A DNA stretch of 64,000 nt from Chimonanthus salicifolius (Eukaryota; Streptophyta; Magnoliopsida; Laurales; Calycanthaceae): positions 1,550,001 through 1,614,000 of the forward strand of contig CM023534.1 of assembly GCA_013350335.1 (NCBI GenBank), written 5' to 3'. Numbering within the stretch: position 1 is the stretch's first letter; each line of letters starts with the position of its first letter. The notes under the pieces were generated by a model, which worked only from the letters and a program-made list of their open reading frames with translations, did not search any database and had not been told where the DNA came from. The translations under genes were made by a program, and so were the position numbers. Of this stretch, positions 1 to 15,400 are shown in pieces.

Positions 1-404
1 GAGGTAGAGTGAAAAAATGTGTTACCTCGAACAACTAATCCTAGACAGACAAGATAAATGCCTATGATGATGGTGACAGTGACACCATTCTCTAAATCTG
101 ATACACTGGTGCCACATCCATGTGTGCTTCCATAAAAATTTGGGATGCCCCATCCATGCGTGGCTGCATGAAATTAGGTTTGGAACAATGGATGGTACAA
201 AATAATACAAGCGAAACTCATCCATCACTCTGGATAAATTCAGTATAGATCTCCAACCTGACAAGACTGGTGCCACACCACTCTCCTTGCATTTGGTCCT
301 TTGGTGCAAATATTTCCCACCAACTTACAGGTTGATTCACTTGAACACCGAGTAAATGCAAGTAAAACCATGCTTGTGCCATCTATTTTTCCTCTTCAAT
401 ATGT
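1..404. other. Flank downstream of DEG15
   Basis: This stretch lies 3' of the DEG15 stop codon, since that gene is on the minus strand, and probably includes its 3' UTR. Open frames here are short and resemble nothing I recognise. No repeat structure is visible. Confidence 0.5.
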
Positions 405-3400
405 TCACAATTTACTTGGACGAATCAAAGTAGAGAAGTTCACTGCTTTGATAGGAAGATTCTCACTTGGTGCCGACTCATTGGAAATTTCAGCTTGTTT
501 TTCAGCAAGAAATTTCGCAAACCGCATACCTTTCCCTTCATTATTCTTTTGCAATATAGTGTGTGGAAAAAATGGTCTCGGACTTGACGGCGGTGGCTTC
601 AATGCCCAGACAGATGAAAGGACTTCATTTGGTTTGTCCATTGCATGCAAGACAGACAGGTCCTGCATGTCTGGAGATCAACATAATTTTCATATCAGAA
701 ATCACAAACCTTCTAATTTTCACCATCAAAGTCACATGATATGATTTTGAATTCACCTCCTCTCGAGAACTCGAATACTGGCTTCAGGGTTGCACAAGGT
801 ATGCTGAAATTAAGATGTGGTACGATGGTTCCTCCTCCATGCTTTGCATTGCTGTCATAAAAATCAGATCTATAAATATTGCTAATAAACATTAGAAACA
901 GAAATACTCATAGTGCACCTGTGTAGGATAGATTTCTAATGGTTATTATTTATAGGAAGCTAGCGTATTGTCACATACACCAAGTGTCAAAGGAAAGCTG
1001 GAAATGAAGGCCCTAGGCATGTGAAAATGAGAACTTTTTATAGCTGGGGCTTGTACAAGCATGTGGATTTTGGAAGAAACAAGACATAGCACCCCCATGG
1101 GAGTACAAGCCAGCAACTTCTTTTCTTTTAGGAATAGTTGAACGGTAGAAGAAATGTAATCAATATCTTATCATTTCTTTTTGAAATGAATTGGCATCAT
1201 TTACTATTGGAATTCTATAATAGAAAAATCAAAAGTATGATTTCCTTAAAATGTAAATTCAGTTAATCAAATTTTATAGGTAGAATAAGAGAAAACCTTA
1301 TAAACAACTTTTTTTTTTTTCCTTCTTAGATCAAATTTAAACACCTCTGAAACCTTGTGCTTGTAGTCAAAAAGAGGAAGGTAGGGAAGGGGAGAGAGAG
1401 AGAGAGAGAACTTACAAGCCTATGAAGGGCATAAACCTGTTACAACTGAGATATGATCTGAGTTGGAACCATACAATTTAGTTTCAAACTGTACAATTCG
1501 ATCACTTTTTTTAGAGATGACAGAGATGAATTATATTAAAAGAAAGAGAGAATGAAAGAAAATAGTCAAGAGACTTAAACCCCAAAAGAAGATTCAAGCG
1601 TCAAAACAAAAGAAAGAATGCAAAATAGATCATAATACAACTAGAGCCCTTCATCTATAAATACAATGTAGAATCCCCTAAAAAATGTCTCAACACCTAA
1701 GATCCCAAGAAAGAGTCTCATCATGATCTTTGTCTACCTCCAATTTGGCCAAAAAGTCTATGACTCCATTTACCGATTTCCTAACGAGTGAGAAGGAGAC
1801 CTCTCTCCCAGAACACAAAGCACTAATCTCCCTAGCTATTGTCACAAGTTTCCAAGGTAGTCATTTCGATCCCCTTGCCCACTTGATAGCATTCGCCAAA
1901 TCCCCCTAAATTACTAACTTACCATGACCATAGTCCACCCTCAAAGTCAGGGCTCTCGTAATGGCTAACAACTCAGCTTCGTTAAAGTCTCTCACCCCTA
2001 TTGGCTCCGAAAAAACTAGCAAAGGCGATCTACCAAAATCCCTCAAAACCCCTCCTACCCCTACAGGCCCTAGTTTATCACTAGAAGCCCCATCTACGTT
2101 AAACATAAACACTCCTTGTTGCAGGGGAGACCAAGTTTCGATTCTAACATTTTTCCTATGTATTCCCAATAAGCAACCTTCCCAAGAAGTATAGAAATCC
2201 ATTAACCTAAGGCATTTAAATTCTGAGTTGGTTGTCAACCAAATGCATAACCTCCATTTTGATGTTTGAAATATATCCTCTTCCTCTGATCTTTTATTCA
2301 TAAAATTTCTTTGGTTCCTTTCCTTCCAAACTGACCAAAAGATAACTGATGGAATGCTATTCCTTACCACCTTAATCTTGGATCCCACTCTGGAAAGGAC
2401 CCAACTTTCCACAATTGCAGTGAAGGATCTATGAAGAACCCAGGACACTCTCATCATGGAGCAAATCTATTCCAAAGATTTCTAACTATTAAGTAACTTC
2501 CTAGCAAATGGTTCACTTTTTTTCCTGCTCTCTGCAAAGAGAGAAGGAAAAGGTCATCACTAGAAACACTAATTCCCCTCCTATTAAGTTTTGCCTTGGA
2601 CAAGATGTGTTTTTTTAGGACACACCAAGTACATGGCAGAGCCACTATGGACCAAGCTGAAAGACTCGGGCAACTCTTATCATTAAACTCTTTAGTGCCA
2701 GCTCCACCCTGCTCTAAGAGTCTCCTCACTCGAGCAAAGAAGAAACTCGTGCTCCCTTTAAGTCTTGTTTTGAATTTCAAATGCCTTAACCTCATTCGCA
2801 GCAGTAGAGGTCTTCTAGTCTTCCACAACAACAATTGTTGTAGTGTCTTCCCTGAGATTGACAGGCTCTTCAGTTTCACCATGTGTCTTGACCACCAACG
2901 GCTCTTCTTCGACAGTCGTTTCCGATGGAAAGACCAGTGGACTTGAGATCACTTTGATCGAAACTGGGAAAATTTCCCCTTCCAGGTCCAGCAACAGTTC
3001 CATTGGGATTGAATCGGTAATTTGAACTTACACTAAAATGCTTAGGGAAGAACAATCCTCCTTTACCAAGTCTCTGTCATTGATTTCCACAATCGTCCCA
3101 AGTTTGCTTCCGAAGGCCCGAAAAATCCTCTCCAACCATCCTTGGAGCAGAAAGCTGAAGCATTGTAGCTAGGTTCCCCTCGAATGCAGAAAGAAGTTGG
3201 AGCACCACCTTCCAAGGACTTGGAGTTTGCCGAGCACCATAGTGTTCTTTTCTGCCCTCACCAGCTCGTCCTCTAATGAAAAGGAGGCCAAAAAACACTC
3301 ATCACCGATAAAGCTTAAATGGGGATAAAAGCCTTTCTTTTCCAGAGTCTTTGAGGCGAACCCGGCCGAGGAACCCCCACCGCTCTGATTACCAAAACTT

Positions 3401-6400
3401 GAGACAACCATTTTGAAATGTCATGTTTCTCCTTTTCCAGCATCAGTTAGATAATGTTGCTGGTTTGAGGTCCCATGGCATTTTCTCACCCCGAGCCTGG
3501 AGGATTCCCCAACCACATAAACCCAATTTCGCTCAGGTAACACTTTCGACCTTTTGAGTTGAGTTGCTCTTTTGGTCTTTCTTTTCCAGAGTCTTTGAGA
3601 CGAACCCCGCCGAGGAATCCCACCGCTCTGATTACCAAAAATTGAGACAACCATTTTAAAATGTCATTATGTTTCTCCTTTTCCAGCATTAGTTAGATAA
3701 TGTTGCTGGTTTGAGGTCCCATGGCATTTTCTCACCCCGAACCTGGAGGATTCCCCAACCACATAAACCCAATTTCGCTCAGGTAACACTTTCGTCTTAC
3801 CTTTTGAGTTGAGTTGCACTTTTGGTCTTTTCTTCTTTACATCTTCTACTCTGCTCTTTTACGGATGAGCAGAGGTCCTATGGTCGATTCTTTTATCCCT
3901 CCCGAAGTAAGCTGGGTTCACTTGCAGATGTCTGCCATCAAGGGAAAGACCGTTGGCCTTGAATATTGTTGTTTTTGCTTGGATACCCGATGTCATCTGT
4001 ACAAATTCATTAATAATCCTTTACACCAAAGCCATCTTCTGGATAACACAAAACAGCACCCCTTGCTTGACTTCCTGGACCAAACCTGGATGATAGGCCT
4101 GGATTCTTGAGGTTTTTGAAGGCTTAACCTTCACACATGAAAATAGCCAATCTGCTATCTTTCTTTCGTCACACCTTTCTTCAAGTGTAAGTACCTCAAA
4201 CTTTTGAGGCAGCATTGGCAGGTGAAGAAAAAATGTCAGGAGAAGATAAACCTAAGGACTGAGGAAAGATCAAAATGGGCCCCAGTGGATTGGCTTAAAG
4301 CCGCTTGTTTAGTTATGGATGGTGAACAAAGTACTTGACCTACAAACAGTCTCATCTGACGCCTTTGAATTTGGAGATTGACTTTCCTCTTCCTACCTAG
4401 ACAATTATCTTGCTGTAGAGTTTGGTCATGGATCCTCTTATTTACTCAGCCCACACCCAGGCGAGATCTTTGATGCCATAACAAAATGCAAACCTGGTGA
4501 CTCAAATTAGAGGAAGGCTTCAATCATCCATTCAAGATGTATTGATTGCCCATAGCCTTCGCAACATAGCTGACAACCACTAGACCAGTTGCAATCAAGA
4601 AAAATCAAAATAATTTATCCCATTTGAAATGTTATAGATATACATTTATGACAAGCCAATGCCAATGTGAATCTAACAAATGGGCAAGGGATATTGTATT
4701 AACAGGAATTTTCTTGATAAGTGGATTAGTTAAATCATTTGAATTAAATTTAGTTGCAGTTTCAATCAGCTTTGTTTAAAAAGGGTGCAAAGGACTATTT
4801 TGTATATGCAGATCTATAAGATCAAGTGGATGAATGTCAAACTTCATCCTTGATCTTTTGTCTAACATGCTTGTCCGGTTTAAGTCCTTTAGCAATTTGG
4901 ATGTTGCATCCACTAATTTTCCTTCGGAATGAGAGGAAACCCCGAACTTTTCCATTCTCAGAGTTTCACATAGCTGCCCCACAAAATCCCAACTGCCATT
5001 TTATTTTGACGTCTAATGGGTTTGTTAATAAAAAGTTTAGATACCTTATCAATCACAATTTCTATCAAGACAGCCTACTCAGCAAGTGTAATTTATTTCA
5101 CCAATTCCCAAGTCATATAAGATATAACCACTCATTTCTATTATGGTTGTAAAGTACCTGGTTACCAGTCCAACCATATGACCATCTGAATTTACTACAG
5201 CACCACCACTAACACCTGGATGCACAGCAGCCGTGGTTTCAATCATTATGGGTAAGTATCTTTCCTCAGTCTCCACCGCACCAGATTCATAGAGGTGGAG
5301 GGGACTTTTTATTTCTACCACCCTTGCTACTACACCAGAGGAAATAGATGGGAGGAGACCTGTGGCACTAAAAGAAATGTTATAAAGAAAGGAGATGACC
5401 ACCACCTTGCAATTAAAAGATGAGTAATATGCACGTTGGGAAAGACAGCATGAATATTGATCTAACCTGACCGAGGTCCAAAGAGGCCATGTCCAATAAC
5501 GTGTACCTTTGACCCTGGAGGAGGACACGCAAAGTGTGGAACAATAGCACAAAGTTGATTTGGAACAGACTCAAGTTGCAGCAATGCAATGTCCACAGGA
5601 CCCTTAGAAATATACACAACTCTTGCATCACACCAAATACAAGATTCCATATGATCTAGACGGACACGCACCCTTTTGTAACTTTTGCTCGTTAAATCTT
5701 GTGCTGACATGTGTTCCTCACCAACAGAAGCATCTGACAGCTTGACCTTTCGGTCATTACTTTCCTCTTGTTGCCACACTGGTTTCTCAAAAAGGATGGA
5801 CAAGGCAGGCACTGTAGTCTTATCCAATTGACTAAGCATATTTGTTCTACCAAATCTCCATGGCTCCAGAAGATGAGCATTTGTAAGTATAAGGCCATGA
5901 TTATTTAGTACAACACCTGAAGCCCAAGCCCCATCACCTACAGTAACAAGAACAACTGAAGGCAAAGCCTTCTCAAATGGATATCGTTGGGACCAATGAG
6001 AAGCTGGAGATTCACAAGCATATTTGATGGATTGGGACCCATTATTTTGATGTAGCCCTTCCCTATTTTCATCATGCAAGCCATGATTCATCATGACCCT
6101 TTTAGGTTCTTTTGGCAGCAGGTCATTCCCAGCAGTTGCTATGGCACTCCAAGTGATCACAAGCTGTAAGATTGTACTATGAGTCACATATGTACAATAA
6201 ATAAATAGAAAGAACCAAAGGTTCCCTCACCACCTGAATTTCAGCACCACCAACTCTTTGCCTCAGAGGTCTGGTTAAGATACCAATAAGACGATTGTTT
6301 TTACCAAAAACAGGACCACCTTCCATTCCTAACCAAATATTAAATAGAATGAGAATGCAGAGTGACAGGAAAAGATGTCAAGATGATGCCCTAATGGTAG

Positions 6401-9400
6401 AGAAATGTCTCATTATGTGTAGTTTTTCATACCAGGGAGACACCGAAGGTCTGCCATCAATAATGAGCTGCTGGGAGAACCAGGGGGGCAACAGTTTGAC
6501 ACAACTCCCACAGATATACTAGGTCAAGCAGAAAAAAAGATCAAATAACAAGAACTCAGAAACACAAAGGCTGCAATACTACTAAATAAATGAGGGGAAT
6601 GTCCAAGATGTCAAAATGGCAAGATAAGATTCCATTACATTTTAAAGATTTACAGAAAAGATAAATGTTTGGCAAGGATTACATCTCTAAATAAAGAGAT
6701 ACATCATCAAAGAAGTAAAGGACATTTAAATGAATAAAAAATCATCAAGAATTTAAATAAGCATTTGGACGTCATACATATGGCAATGAAATAGAATGCA
6801 TATATAAGATGGGGCTAGCAAAGTGGGTTTAGAGGCTATGATACAGATGATGATGATGATGACTGCAGCAGAAAAAAGTTGTTGAAAACTTGAAGGGTAC
6901 ACTAGTAACGATTTTTCATCAATGTTTTTTGAATCATGGGGACAAGATGATATAGTAATGGGTCAATGGCTTCTCCAAAGAACCAGCCTGTCACCATTTT
7001 GACTAGGAGAAATGAGCACTTCACAAAAGGTTCAAGTTATGACACATGAGAAGTTATATAACTGAACTCCATAAAATAGAGACCATGTAAAGACCTTTAT
7101 GTGCAGCCCTCATTTGGCCAATCCAAATTGTTTTAACTCACCTCCCTCCGTGAAATGCCATTTATCTCAAACTATTACTTATTCCACTTTTACATATTTT
7201 AAATTTTCAAGCTAAGAAATCACATCTATTTAAGCCCTATAAAACCATTAAATTTTGAAATCCTAACATGAGGGGATAGATCTGAAACTCAACCTATGCT
7301 AATAAACTCCAATTGGCACACTCCATTGTAATTTGCAAGCACTTAAGTGGGCACCATAAATGGACAAAGGCGAGGTCTCTACTTGCAAAACAGGGACGAG
7401 GTCAATTGGTGATCGACCAACCAGGTCTCTCTAGATCATTACCACATTTAATAATTCCACCTTACCCAAGCTTGTCTTTTACCTCCTAAAATCTTAAAAA
7501 CCAACCAGGTCTCTCTAGATCATTACTATATTTAATAGTACCACCATACCCAAGCTTGCCTTTTACCTCCTAAAATCTTAAAAACTCCACGCATAGAATT
7601 CAAGGTCTCCCAACAACTCTTATCTTTGTGCAAAATACTCAAACCTAAATATGGCTAAAAATGATTGAAAATTAACATAGAACCAATATCCTTTTCAGAT
7701 AATCCCCCTAAAATTGGGAAAATAGAACCAACAAAGCCATCCCTAGATAAATGGGATAAATAGATTTTATGAAATCATTATCATCTCCCTAAAATATCAA
7801 GACAATCTAACGCAGCTAGAGGAACAAAAGAAGAGCACAACGTCTTCTTCCAAAAAAATTGAAGTGAGAGAGAAAAGAGCCAAAAGAAACAAAGGATCTC
7901 AATAATTTTCTTCTTCAATTTGTCACTCTACATGCATCCATATTTAAAGGCCTCAAAACAACCTTCAAACCTAAATCAATCTCAAGAAAAGAATCATAAC
8001 CCAACCTATTATTAGTGTAGACCTAATTTTAGCAATTACATAAAAAAAATATTTCTTTTAATCTCCTAACTTGGACATAAAGAAAAGTAACGAAAATACA
8101 CAATTAACAACTTCCTAAAAATAAATAAAATTAGAAACCTGCTAAATATAACAAAATTGCTAAATCTAATCTCTAAGTGCTAAAATAACTCTAACGGGCC
8201 CTCTTTTTCAACCAAGGCAATCCAAATAGTTGTCCACAACCCATTCTACACCACCATCACTTATAAAAATCATTTGAAACAGATATTGGTGTCAACTTTT
8301 CAATCCTTTGTTAATATTACAATCCACAATGTAGAATCACCTTCCAATCCTAGAAAAACTTGACTCCATCTACACATATGTTATAACCACCCTTATCCAA
8401 TGACTTAACAGGAATCTTTTACTAAAAACAATACTTTCTTTTGCTAAATCCCCTATACCTTGGGAAGTATCCAAGATCAATAACTTGAAACTTTCGAGAA
8501 GTATCCAAGATAGTAGTATCTAATGCAAATTCATCTTCAACTCTACCATCAAAATCCTCCGGCTTTTCAACTTTCTTGTCATCATTTTTGATCCAATTAT
8601 CCATACAATGGATCTCTTACTTCACCATTTTATTTAAACAACATTGATAATCTTTCTAACAACCCATCTAAGTAAAAGCCAAATACTTGAGTTGAACAAA
8701 TGCAAATCATCCTGCCCTTTAAAATTCAGAAGGAAAACATCCTTCACTACATGGCCAACTTGATCAGAATTATCCTTAAACAGCATAGGTAATCCAGGGT
8801 AGGGCCACATGCTTGATGCATTAGATCCATACTGGACCATATTTGTTGTGATTATCATTCAGGAACCATCTGTTTTGAATGATATTGCTTAGATAATACA
8901 TACCTAATCAAAGTTATTCGTAAGCAACAAGGGTATCTATTATTAGAGGAGAGGGGAAAAAAGGAAAAACAAAATGGACACTTCTGATAAAAAAAAATGA
9001 ATAAAAGAAAATTATGTTTGAGATAGACCCATTTGATATTAGATAAAAACCAATTTTCAAAAGCCATTTCATGAATTCAGTAGAAGCAGATAGGCATTTT
9101 GGAAAAAGTAAATAAGAATTGTTGCCGAACTGCCAAACAGCTCCATTGCATCAAAGGGGTATTAATTAAGAGAATGGTCAAGTGCAGTAGACCTGATCAT
9201 AATAAAGTCAGGTCCTGCATCACCACCATCCTTTAGAAAAACACCCTTTATATTTGAAATTTGTCCAATGGATTGTGGAGATGCAGAGCCTGAACTAATT
9301 AGTTCAGGTCTTCTGCACCTGATTATTTCTCTTATACTGATAAGTTACTATATAAACATGATAGATAAGATTAAATATCAAGTGAAAAAAAAAACAAAAA

Positions 9401-12400
9401 ATACCATTAATTTACATCAAAACATAAATTAATATTACTGTAAAATATACCAACTCAAAAAATGCAAATATAAAAAAGTCATGCATGGCCACAAATGTTA
9501 ATTCAGACAAGAGCCCCAGTCAGCACCATGAAGGAACTTCTTAACTTTTCCAGTCTTCTCAATACTAACAATGATAATCGATCAAGAGTCTCTTCCGAGA
9601 CATCTGATAATCAATCAAAAGAAATATGGCAATGGGCATTTTTACCTGTTAATGAAATGCAGCGGAGAAAGAATACCAAAAGGAGATCCCATTGCAACAA
9701 GAAAATCCCCTCTGTTGTTCAGAGGTGATACATCAATAGGTGGTAAGTCCTGCACAACCATGATCCCCTCTGTTAAGGTAGAAACTGTTATGCTAATTGG
9801 CGTGTGATAACTTTACATCATCAGTTTGACAAACAAGGTAATTGAAAACAACTTTACCTTTGAACATATCATGGGAACTCTAAGAAAAGCAATTCTAGTG
9901 GTTGACAAAGCCACTTGCGTTGGACTGCTTGGTTCATCCAATGCAGAAGACAGTTGACCTCCAAGTGAAGAAGATCTCATGTCATTTCTAACCTAAACAG
10001 AAAAGGCTAGTTATGTAAATGCAAAAATTGCGAGTGAAATTGGAGACTTTTCTAACAGAATATGTTTTATGGTTTTTAGTTCTAACTTCTAGTTTAGGTG
10101 GAATAGTATGTTTTAACTTTTTGTAATAACATTTTTCTCTTGGTTATAGCCTAGAGGTTGTGGGTTCAAGTCCCATGGGCGTCAGACAGGCAATCGGCCC
10201 ATGGAAATAATTTGCAAATATCCAAATAAAAAAGTCAACCCTATATTGATGGGATAAATGCCTTAGATGATGATGATGAAGATGATGATTTTTCTCTTTC
10301 ACGTTATTTAAATCAAACTACATATCTGTGAACAAAAAACAAAAGAAGGATAATAGGGTAGATGCAAATAGAATGAAAGCCTACAACAAATTTACAATAA
10401 GCAAGGTAGACTTCATGGCAAGAGAATAACATATTAGAATGGTTTGCTTAACACATAGAATCTAAAGATGAGTAGCTCATATCCGAGGAAAATAAGACTC
10501 TTCAAACTAATCATTCATGTTGATGCTGGTGATGTCCTGAAAAAACAGGGATATTAAATAAAATGAAAGAGAAATGCTGAGCAATAAAACCTCTTTTGAG
10601 AAGTTTATTGCTTTTGAATTATATGATTATAGTAAACAGAGCAATTAAAATTTCAAAGTACAATTCCACAAAACTTGAGAAGCTCTTTGTGACAATTTTG
10701 GTGATGGACACGTAGTCGATTCAATATATAAAATGCCAGACTTAGTCTTCAAACTGAAGAAGGACCAAGTTCGAGTCAAGATTATTTAGTTCTTAAAAAA
10801 ACATTTGTTATTATTTTCAGTTTTTTATAATGATCCTCCTTTCATTCATGAGCACAAACATCAAGAGTGCAAATAGATACATGTACTAAATGAATTCACA
10901 TATTCCTGTCTTATTAATATAGGGCCCACCTTTATTTGAAGAGCATCAGAACTAGACTGACTATTACTTAATGGTGCCAAAGACCAACCTACATCCCATA
11001 TTCCATGCTCAGGTGAACTGCTGTTGGCTTCCATCAGTGATTGGACACAAAGGGCAGACGCAGGGACATCAACCTATAAACATAGATGAACCATGGTCAA
11101 ATACTGTAGGCCATGTTTTGATCATCATAACCAGTAACTATGTTGTTGTAAGTTGAATAATAATTAAAGAACAAGGAAAGTGAAGACATTTAAGTCCATC
11201 ACTACAATATAGATGCATACAAAAGAAGGTCATAACGAAAAGAAAATGAGAAAATAGAAGAAAATCCAATTAAATAATAACAAAAATAAAATAGTAACAA
11301 TATCAATTCCCATCGTGCAAGCCTTTTTCACCATAGAACATAAAGATAATCTCGTGTAAATAGGGCATAGCCAAATATTTGATCAATCACATACAACAAA
11401 ATTGATCTACATTCATTAGTAAGATATTGAATACATGCACAAAAAAGAAAAGAAAAAGGAACCCTCGACTCAGTCCCATTTGAGAACATTAAAGAAATTT
11501 CTTTAAAAAAATCCACTTCATACAAATGAAAAAAAAAATGGTAGAACCATACAAATATTAACTCTTATCTAGTAAGTTCAATATCAATATTTAACTTTAT
11601 GTCTATACAGATGGGAGACTTTTGATGTGTCCACCAAATGAATAATGACCATTTGATGATTAAGATGAGAATACACATCTCTCTCCATTACAACTCACAT
11701 ATTTTTTACCTATTGTATCCTGCTCATATTCCAGCAAGCAAAAGGGTTAGAACAGAGGTTCTCCATATAACAGGTTCTCCAATGAAAGAAATAGTCATGT
11801 GTTCCAATGCTCTTATAGCCAAGGTCTTCTGGAAAGTATAGGATCTCATTGAGCTTCCTCAATCCGAAAGGTTCTGGAAAAGAAATGCAGGCAAAAGAAG
11901 CAAAGAAACAAAGCCCTGTGTTTTCATATTGATATCAAGTTCCTAGGATTTTACTCATTTATTAAAGAAGAAGATTTAATTTCATTTCTGATTTGATACA
12001 TGTTGATCTACACAATCTAATCATCTTTTTTTTTTCTTTTCTTTTTCTTTTTGCATGGGTGAACGGATAATAGAATGACAAGCACCAATTGCTCAAACCA
12101 TCCATGCAAAGGGACCAAAGCAAAGTCTAAGGAATATCTGATATTCTATTGCCTTTCTAACCAGGAGAGCAAGAGATCTTGAGTACAAACCTGAGGAAGC
12201 AAGGGAATTGATGATACATGTTTCATCCCAACCTATGATCTGTACCCTATGTTGCACGGACTTTTCAAAATGTGTGACACCTGTGTCAGACGTACACCCA
12301 TGTCAGACACTCGCACCCATTCTCCATAGACTCTTATAGTGCTTTTAGCTTGTTTCTAAATAACTAAAATATTACAACACCTTTCTCCTCTTAAAACCTA

Positions 12401-15400
12401 ATTAAAATATCAATATATTAGTTGCTTAGAGTAAAACTAATATCTTATTTTCGCACCTTATATTTATTTGAAATAAATTTATATTTAAATTTATTTAAAT
12501 AAGGTGTCATCTTCCCGTGTCCTTTTTCATTTGTTTTGCTGAGTTCGACACCTTGCACCGTGTCAAACATTGACACCTATACCAATATCCATTGCAACTT
12601 AGTTTATGCCAAATCACTTATAGTGAGGATTTGGATCTTATTATCATTATTTTTTATAGATTGATCCTTCGGTGCAATTAAGTTGTAGCAATTGCACTTT
12701 TAATTCTATAAGATTTTTTATAGATGGTGACATAACTAAAACTACAACCTTTTGTTTGTAAGAATGAGTATTTACCAATTGTGCTAAAGGCTCTTGTTTG
12801 AAACTTCTAGTTCCAAAAGTTGAAGAGATAATGGCTTTCCCAGTCACACAATATAAGATTAAAGTTCGCAATGAGAGGGTGCATGTGGTTGCCTGGTTGA
12901 TCGATCGAGCACAAATGTTGTTTCTTACCATAAGGTTTGTTAAAGTTCAATCGCTACAAAGGTACTCTGAGGATTCATTTGGACCTCTTTCACAAGCTTA
13001 GTTGATTTACATTTTCGTATTCTTCATCTTTTTCTAGGATGCAGCAAATTATTAGATACTCATAGAACAATTGAAGAGTTATCACATGTATACATCGTCG
13101 TCACATGGACATTTCCTCATTTATATGTGGACGTTCATGGGAAAAAAGTTTATCAAGATATCTTAAAATGACCTTTCAAAAAAAAAGATATCTTAAAATG
13201 AGAGATTGTTAAACACCTTTTGGTGGCGTCATCATTTCCTCAAATTATCTCCAATTGATTGGATCCATAGTTGATTCAACTTCCTTTGAGTTGCACTTAT
13301 TGTTGGATTAGACTGTTTTTTATGCTTTATGGCTTTTAAAAACCTATACCTAGTGATCCATTCAAGCTGATTTATTGTAGCCCCCAAAATAAAGTGCATA
13401 CCATACCTCTCTAACTAATCCATCCCCACTGTCCGAGGTGGGCTCAAGAAATTTCTCAACAAGATTTCATTTCATACCCAACCAAAAATATAAGTGGAGT
13501 TACCATGGAAATCACCAAACATGAGAAAATAATGAACCTAAGTAACTATGGATTTTAATGTGTCAGACTGGATGATCAACAATGGCCCTAGCCTCTGTTT
13601 TTTGGTGGTTGAGTAGTCCAAATCCTTCCTAAAATATGATGTTTAGGCCATCATATATCAATTGCTAAAAAAATAGCTTTATGTTACAACCATAATGCCA
13701 TGACATGAATCTATTATAATACAATTTTCTAGCATTATCTCTTACCTCATAAATGCATGCATATGGCACATGTATGGCATCAGGATCCTCAACATACTCG
13801 GACATATGTTTCTCCAAAAAAAAAAAAGGTAGCACATATGTTTGATCATGGGAATACAATAAATATGGGGAAATAAGTAGCCAAAAAAAAAAATCTGAAC
13901 TTGTGAGCACTACAGATTAGAAAAAGAGATTTGAATAATTGAAATCTAACTGCCATCCCCATCAATAACCTCACCTTCACTACATTACTCAATCCTATCC
14001 CCTTCAGTTGAACTCCATCTGCTCTTCTCGCATCCCACCTCTTAGTTCCTTATGTTGGGCTACCACCATTAATCTCAACCAACCCCTTCCCAACAACAGC
14101 CTCACCTTCACCCATTGCACTGCTCACTGCTCACTGATCACTGCTCAATCCTTTCCCCTTCAGTTGAATTCAATCTGCTTGCATCCCTCCCCTTTGTTCC
14201 CTATATCACCTTTGATCACAACTAGCTCTCCTTTCTCTTGTCATCATCTTGTTTCCAACGCCATGGACTAAATCCAATTGAAAAATGCTACCCCCTTCCT
14301 AATGTTGTTGCCCCCACTTTGTCGTTGGACATCATCTGTTTTTGTTGATCTACATTATCCTAATTTAGCCATTGATGTTCATACTCAATACCAAATAGAT
14401 CCCCAAAATGCCTCCTTTCTTGTAGTTTCTTTGTCGCCTAATTTCATGAGCCAAGCCCAATGCCCCATTTGTTTGGATGTCTCTATGTACCCCCACCCAA
14501 AACTTCCCACCTACCAACTCCAAGTGTGACCAGAATTATTGAACGCAGTTAATGCATCAATATGTGCACTCTTTAACATCTAAAGGACATATTGGTGTGA
14601 AAATGTGTTGTGTTTTGTAGTGATCTAGACCATACTGGACATTGGACCCTAATTGGAGTTCTTAGAGCACAAAGATACTTTTGTAATTTGTATCAGCTGC
14701 CGGCTATATAATGTAGCTTCAAGGCATTTCTACCGTTATGGTATTCATCTGTTTTGAGAGAGAGATGAGGAGAGACCATCACTATGACCCTATTCTGGAA
14801 GATAGTGAAATTGCTCCTGTCTCTCCATGGACGTAGGCACATAACCAAAAACCACATAAATAGTCTTTTTTTCTATATGGTTGTTTGCATTTTTGCTGTA
14901 TTGTGGTTTCTCTTTCTTTTTCTTCTTTTTTTTACACATTTAACATAACAGCTATGTATCAATTAGTCAAAGCAAAAACAAAATGCATGAGAAGGGTAGT
15001 AATTGAAGCAAGGGACTGTAAGAAAAATGCCAACATGACATATGCTGGATGTCCTTTAAGAATATCTATTTCAAACTTATGTATGAATCAAGCGGGATTG
15101 CCTTGGGCTCAACTTCTAAGTTGGGCTAACTATTGTAGTCATTGGGTGTTTTCCCCCTTTCCACAAACAAGCCAAGCTGATCTTGGCTTGAGCTGAGCTT
15201 GATACACACTATACTGAGCTAGAGCCCAAGCCCAACTTCAAAAGATAAATAAGCTCAAGATCGAGTAGAATCAAACCAAGCTTGAGAAGGCTTGACAAAA
15301 TGACAATTTTATTTATGGACCTATATTTGGGCCAATATCTAAAAATGTTGTTTGCATGCATTTTATATAAGTTTACACAGATGTGTAGTAATTTATACAT

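Larger units (their letters stand above)
852..5157 (-). other. DEG15 intron 12 (4.3 kb)
   Basis: The donor follows the GLVT segment of exon 12, and the acceptor precedes NAKHGGG in exon 13. The intron holds a broken, same-strand LINE (about 1890-3830) with an internal 244-bp tandem duplication. Between about 3840 and 5157, and between 860 and 1890, I see only AT-rich sequence and short chance frames. Confidence 0.75.
6519..9645 (-). other. DEG15 intron 8 (3.1 kb)
   Basis: This intron lies between the HFIN exon and the ISVGVVSN exon of DEG15; the split serine codon reads AG|T. It contains an 84-bp tandem repeat (7416-7583) and a small inverted-repeat element (9181-9320). The rest is AT-rich with no recognisable coding. 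Confidence 0.75.

Noticed and set aside
301..744. 147-codon plus-strand open frame
   Set aside because: It is antisense to the last two DEG15 exons, whose protein is conserved and ends in SKL. The plus frame resembles nothing.
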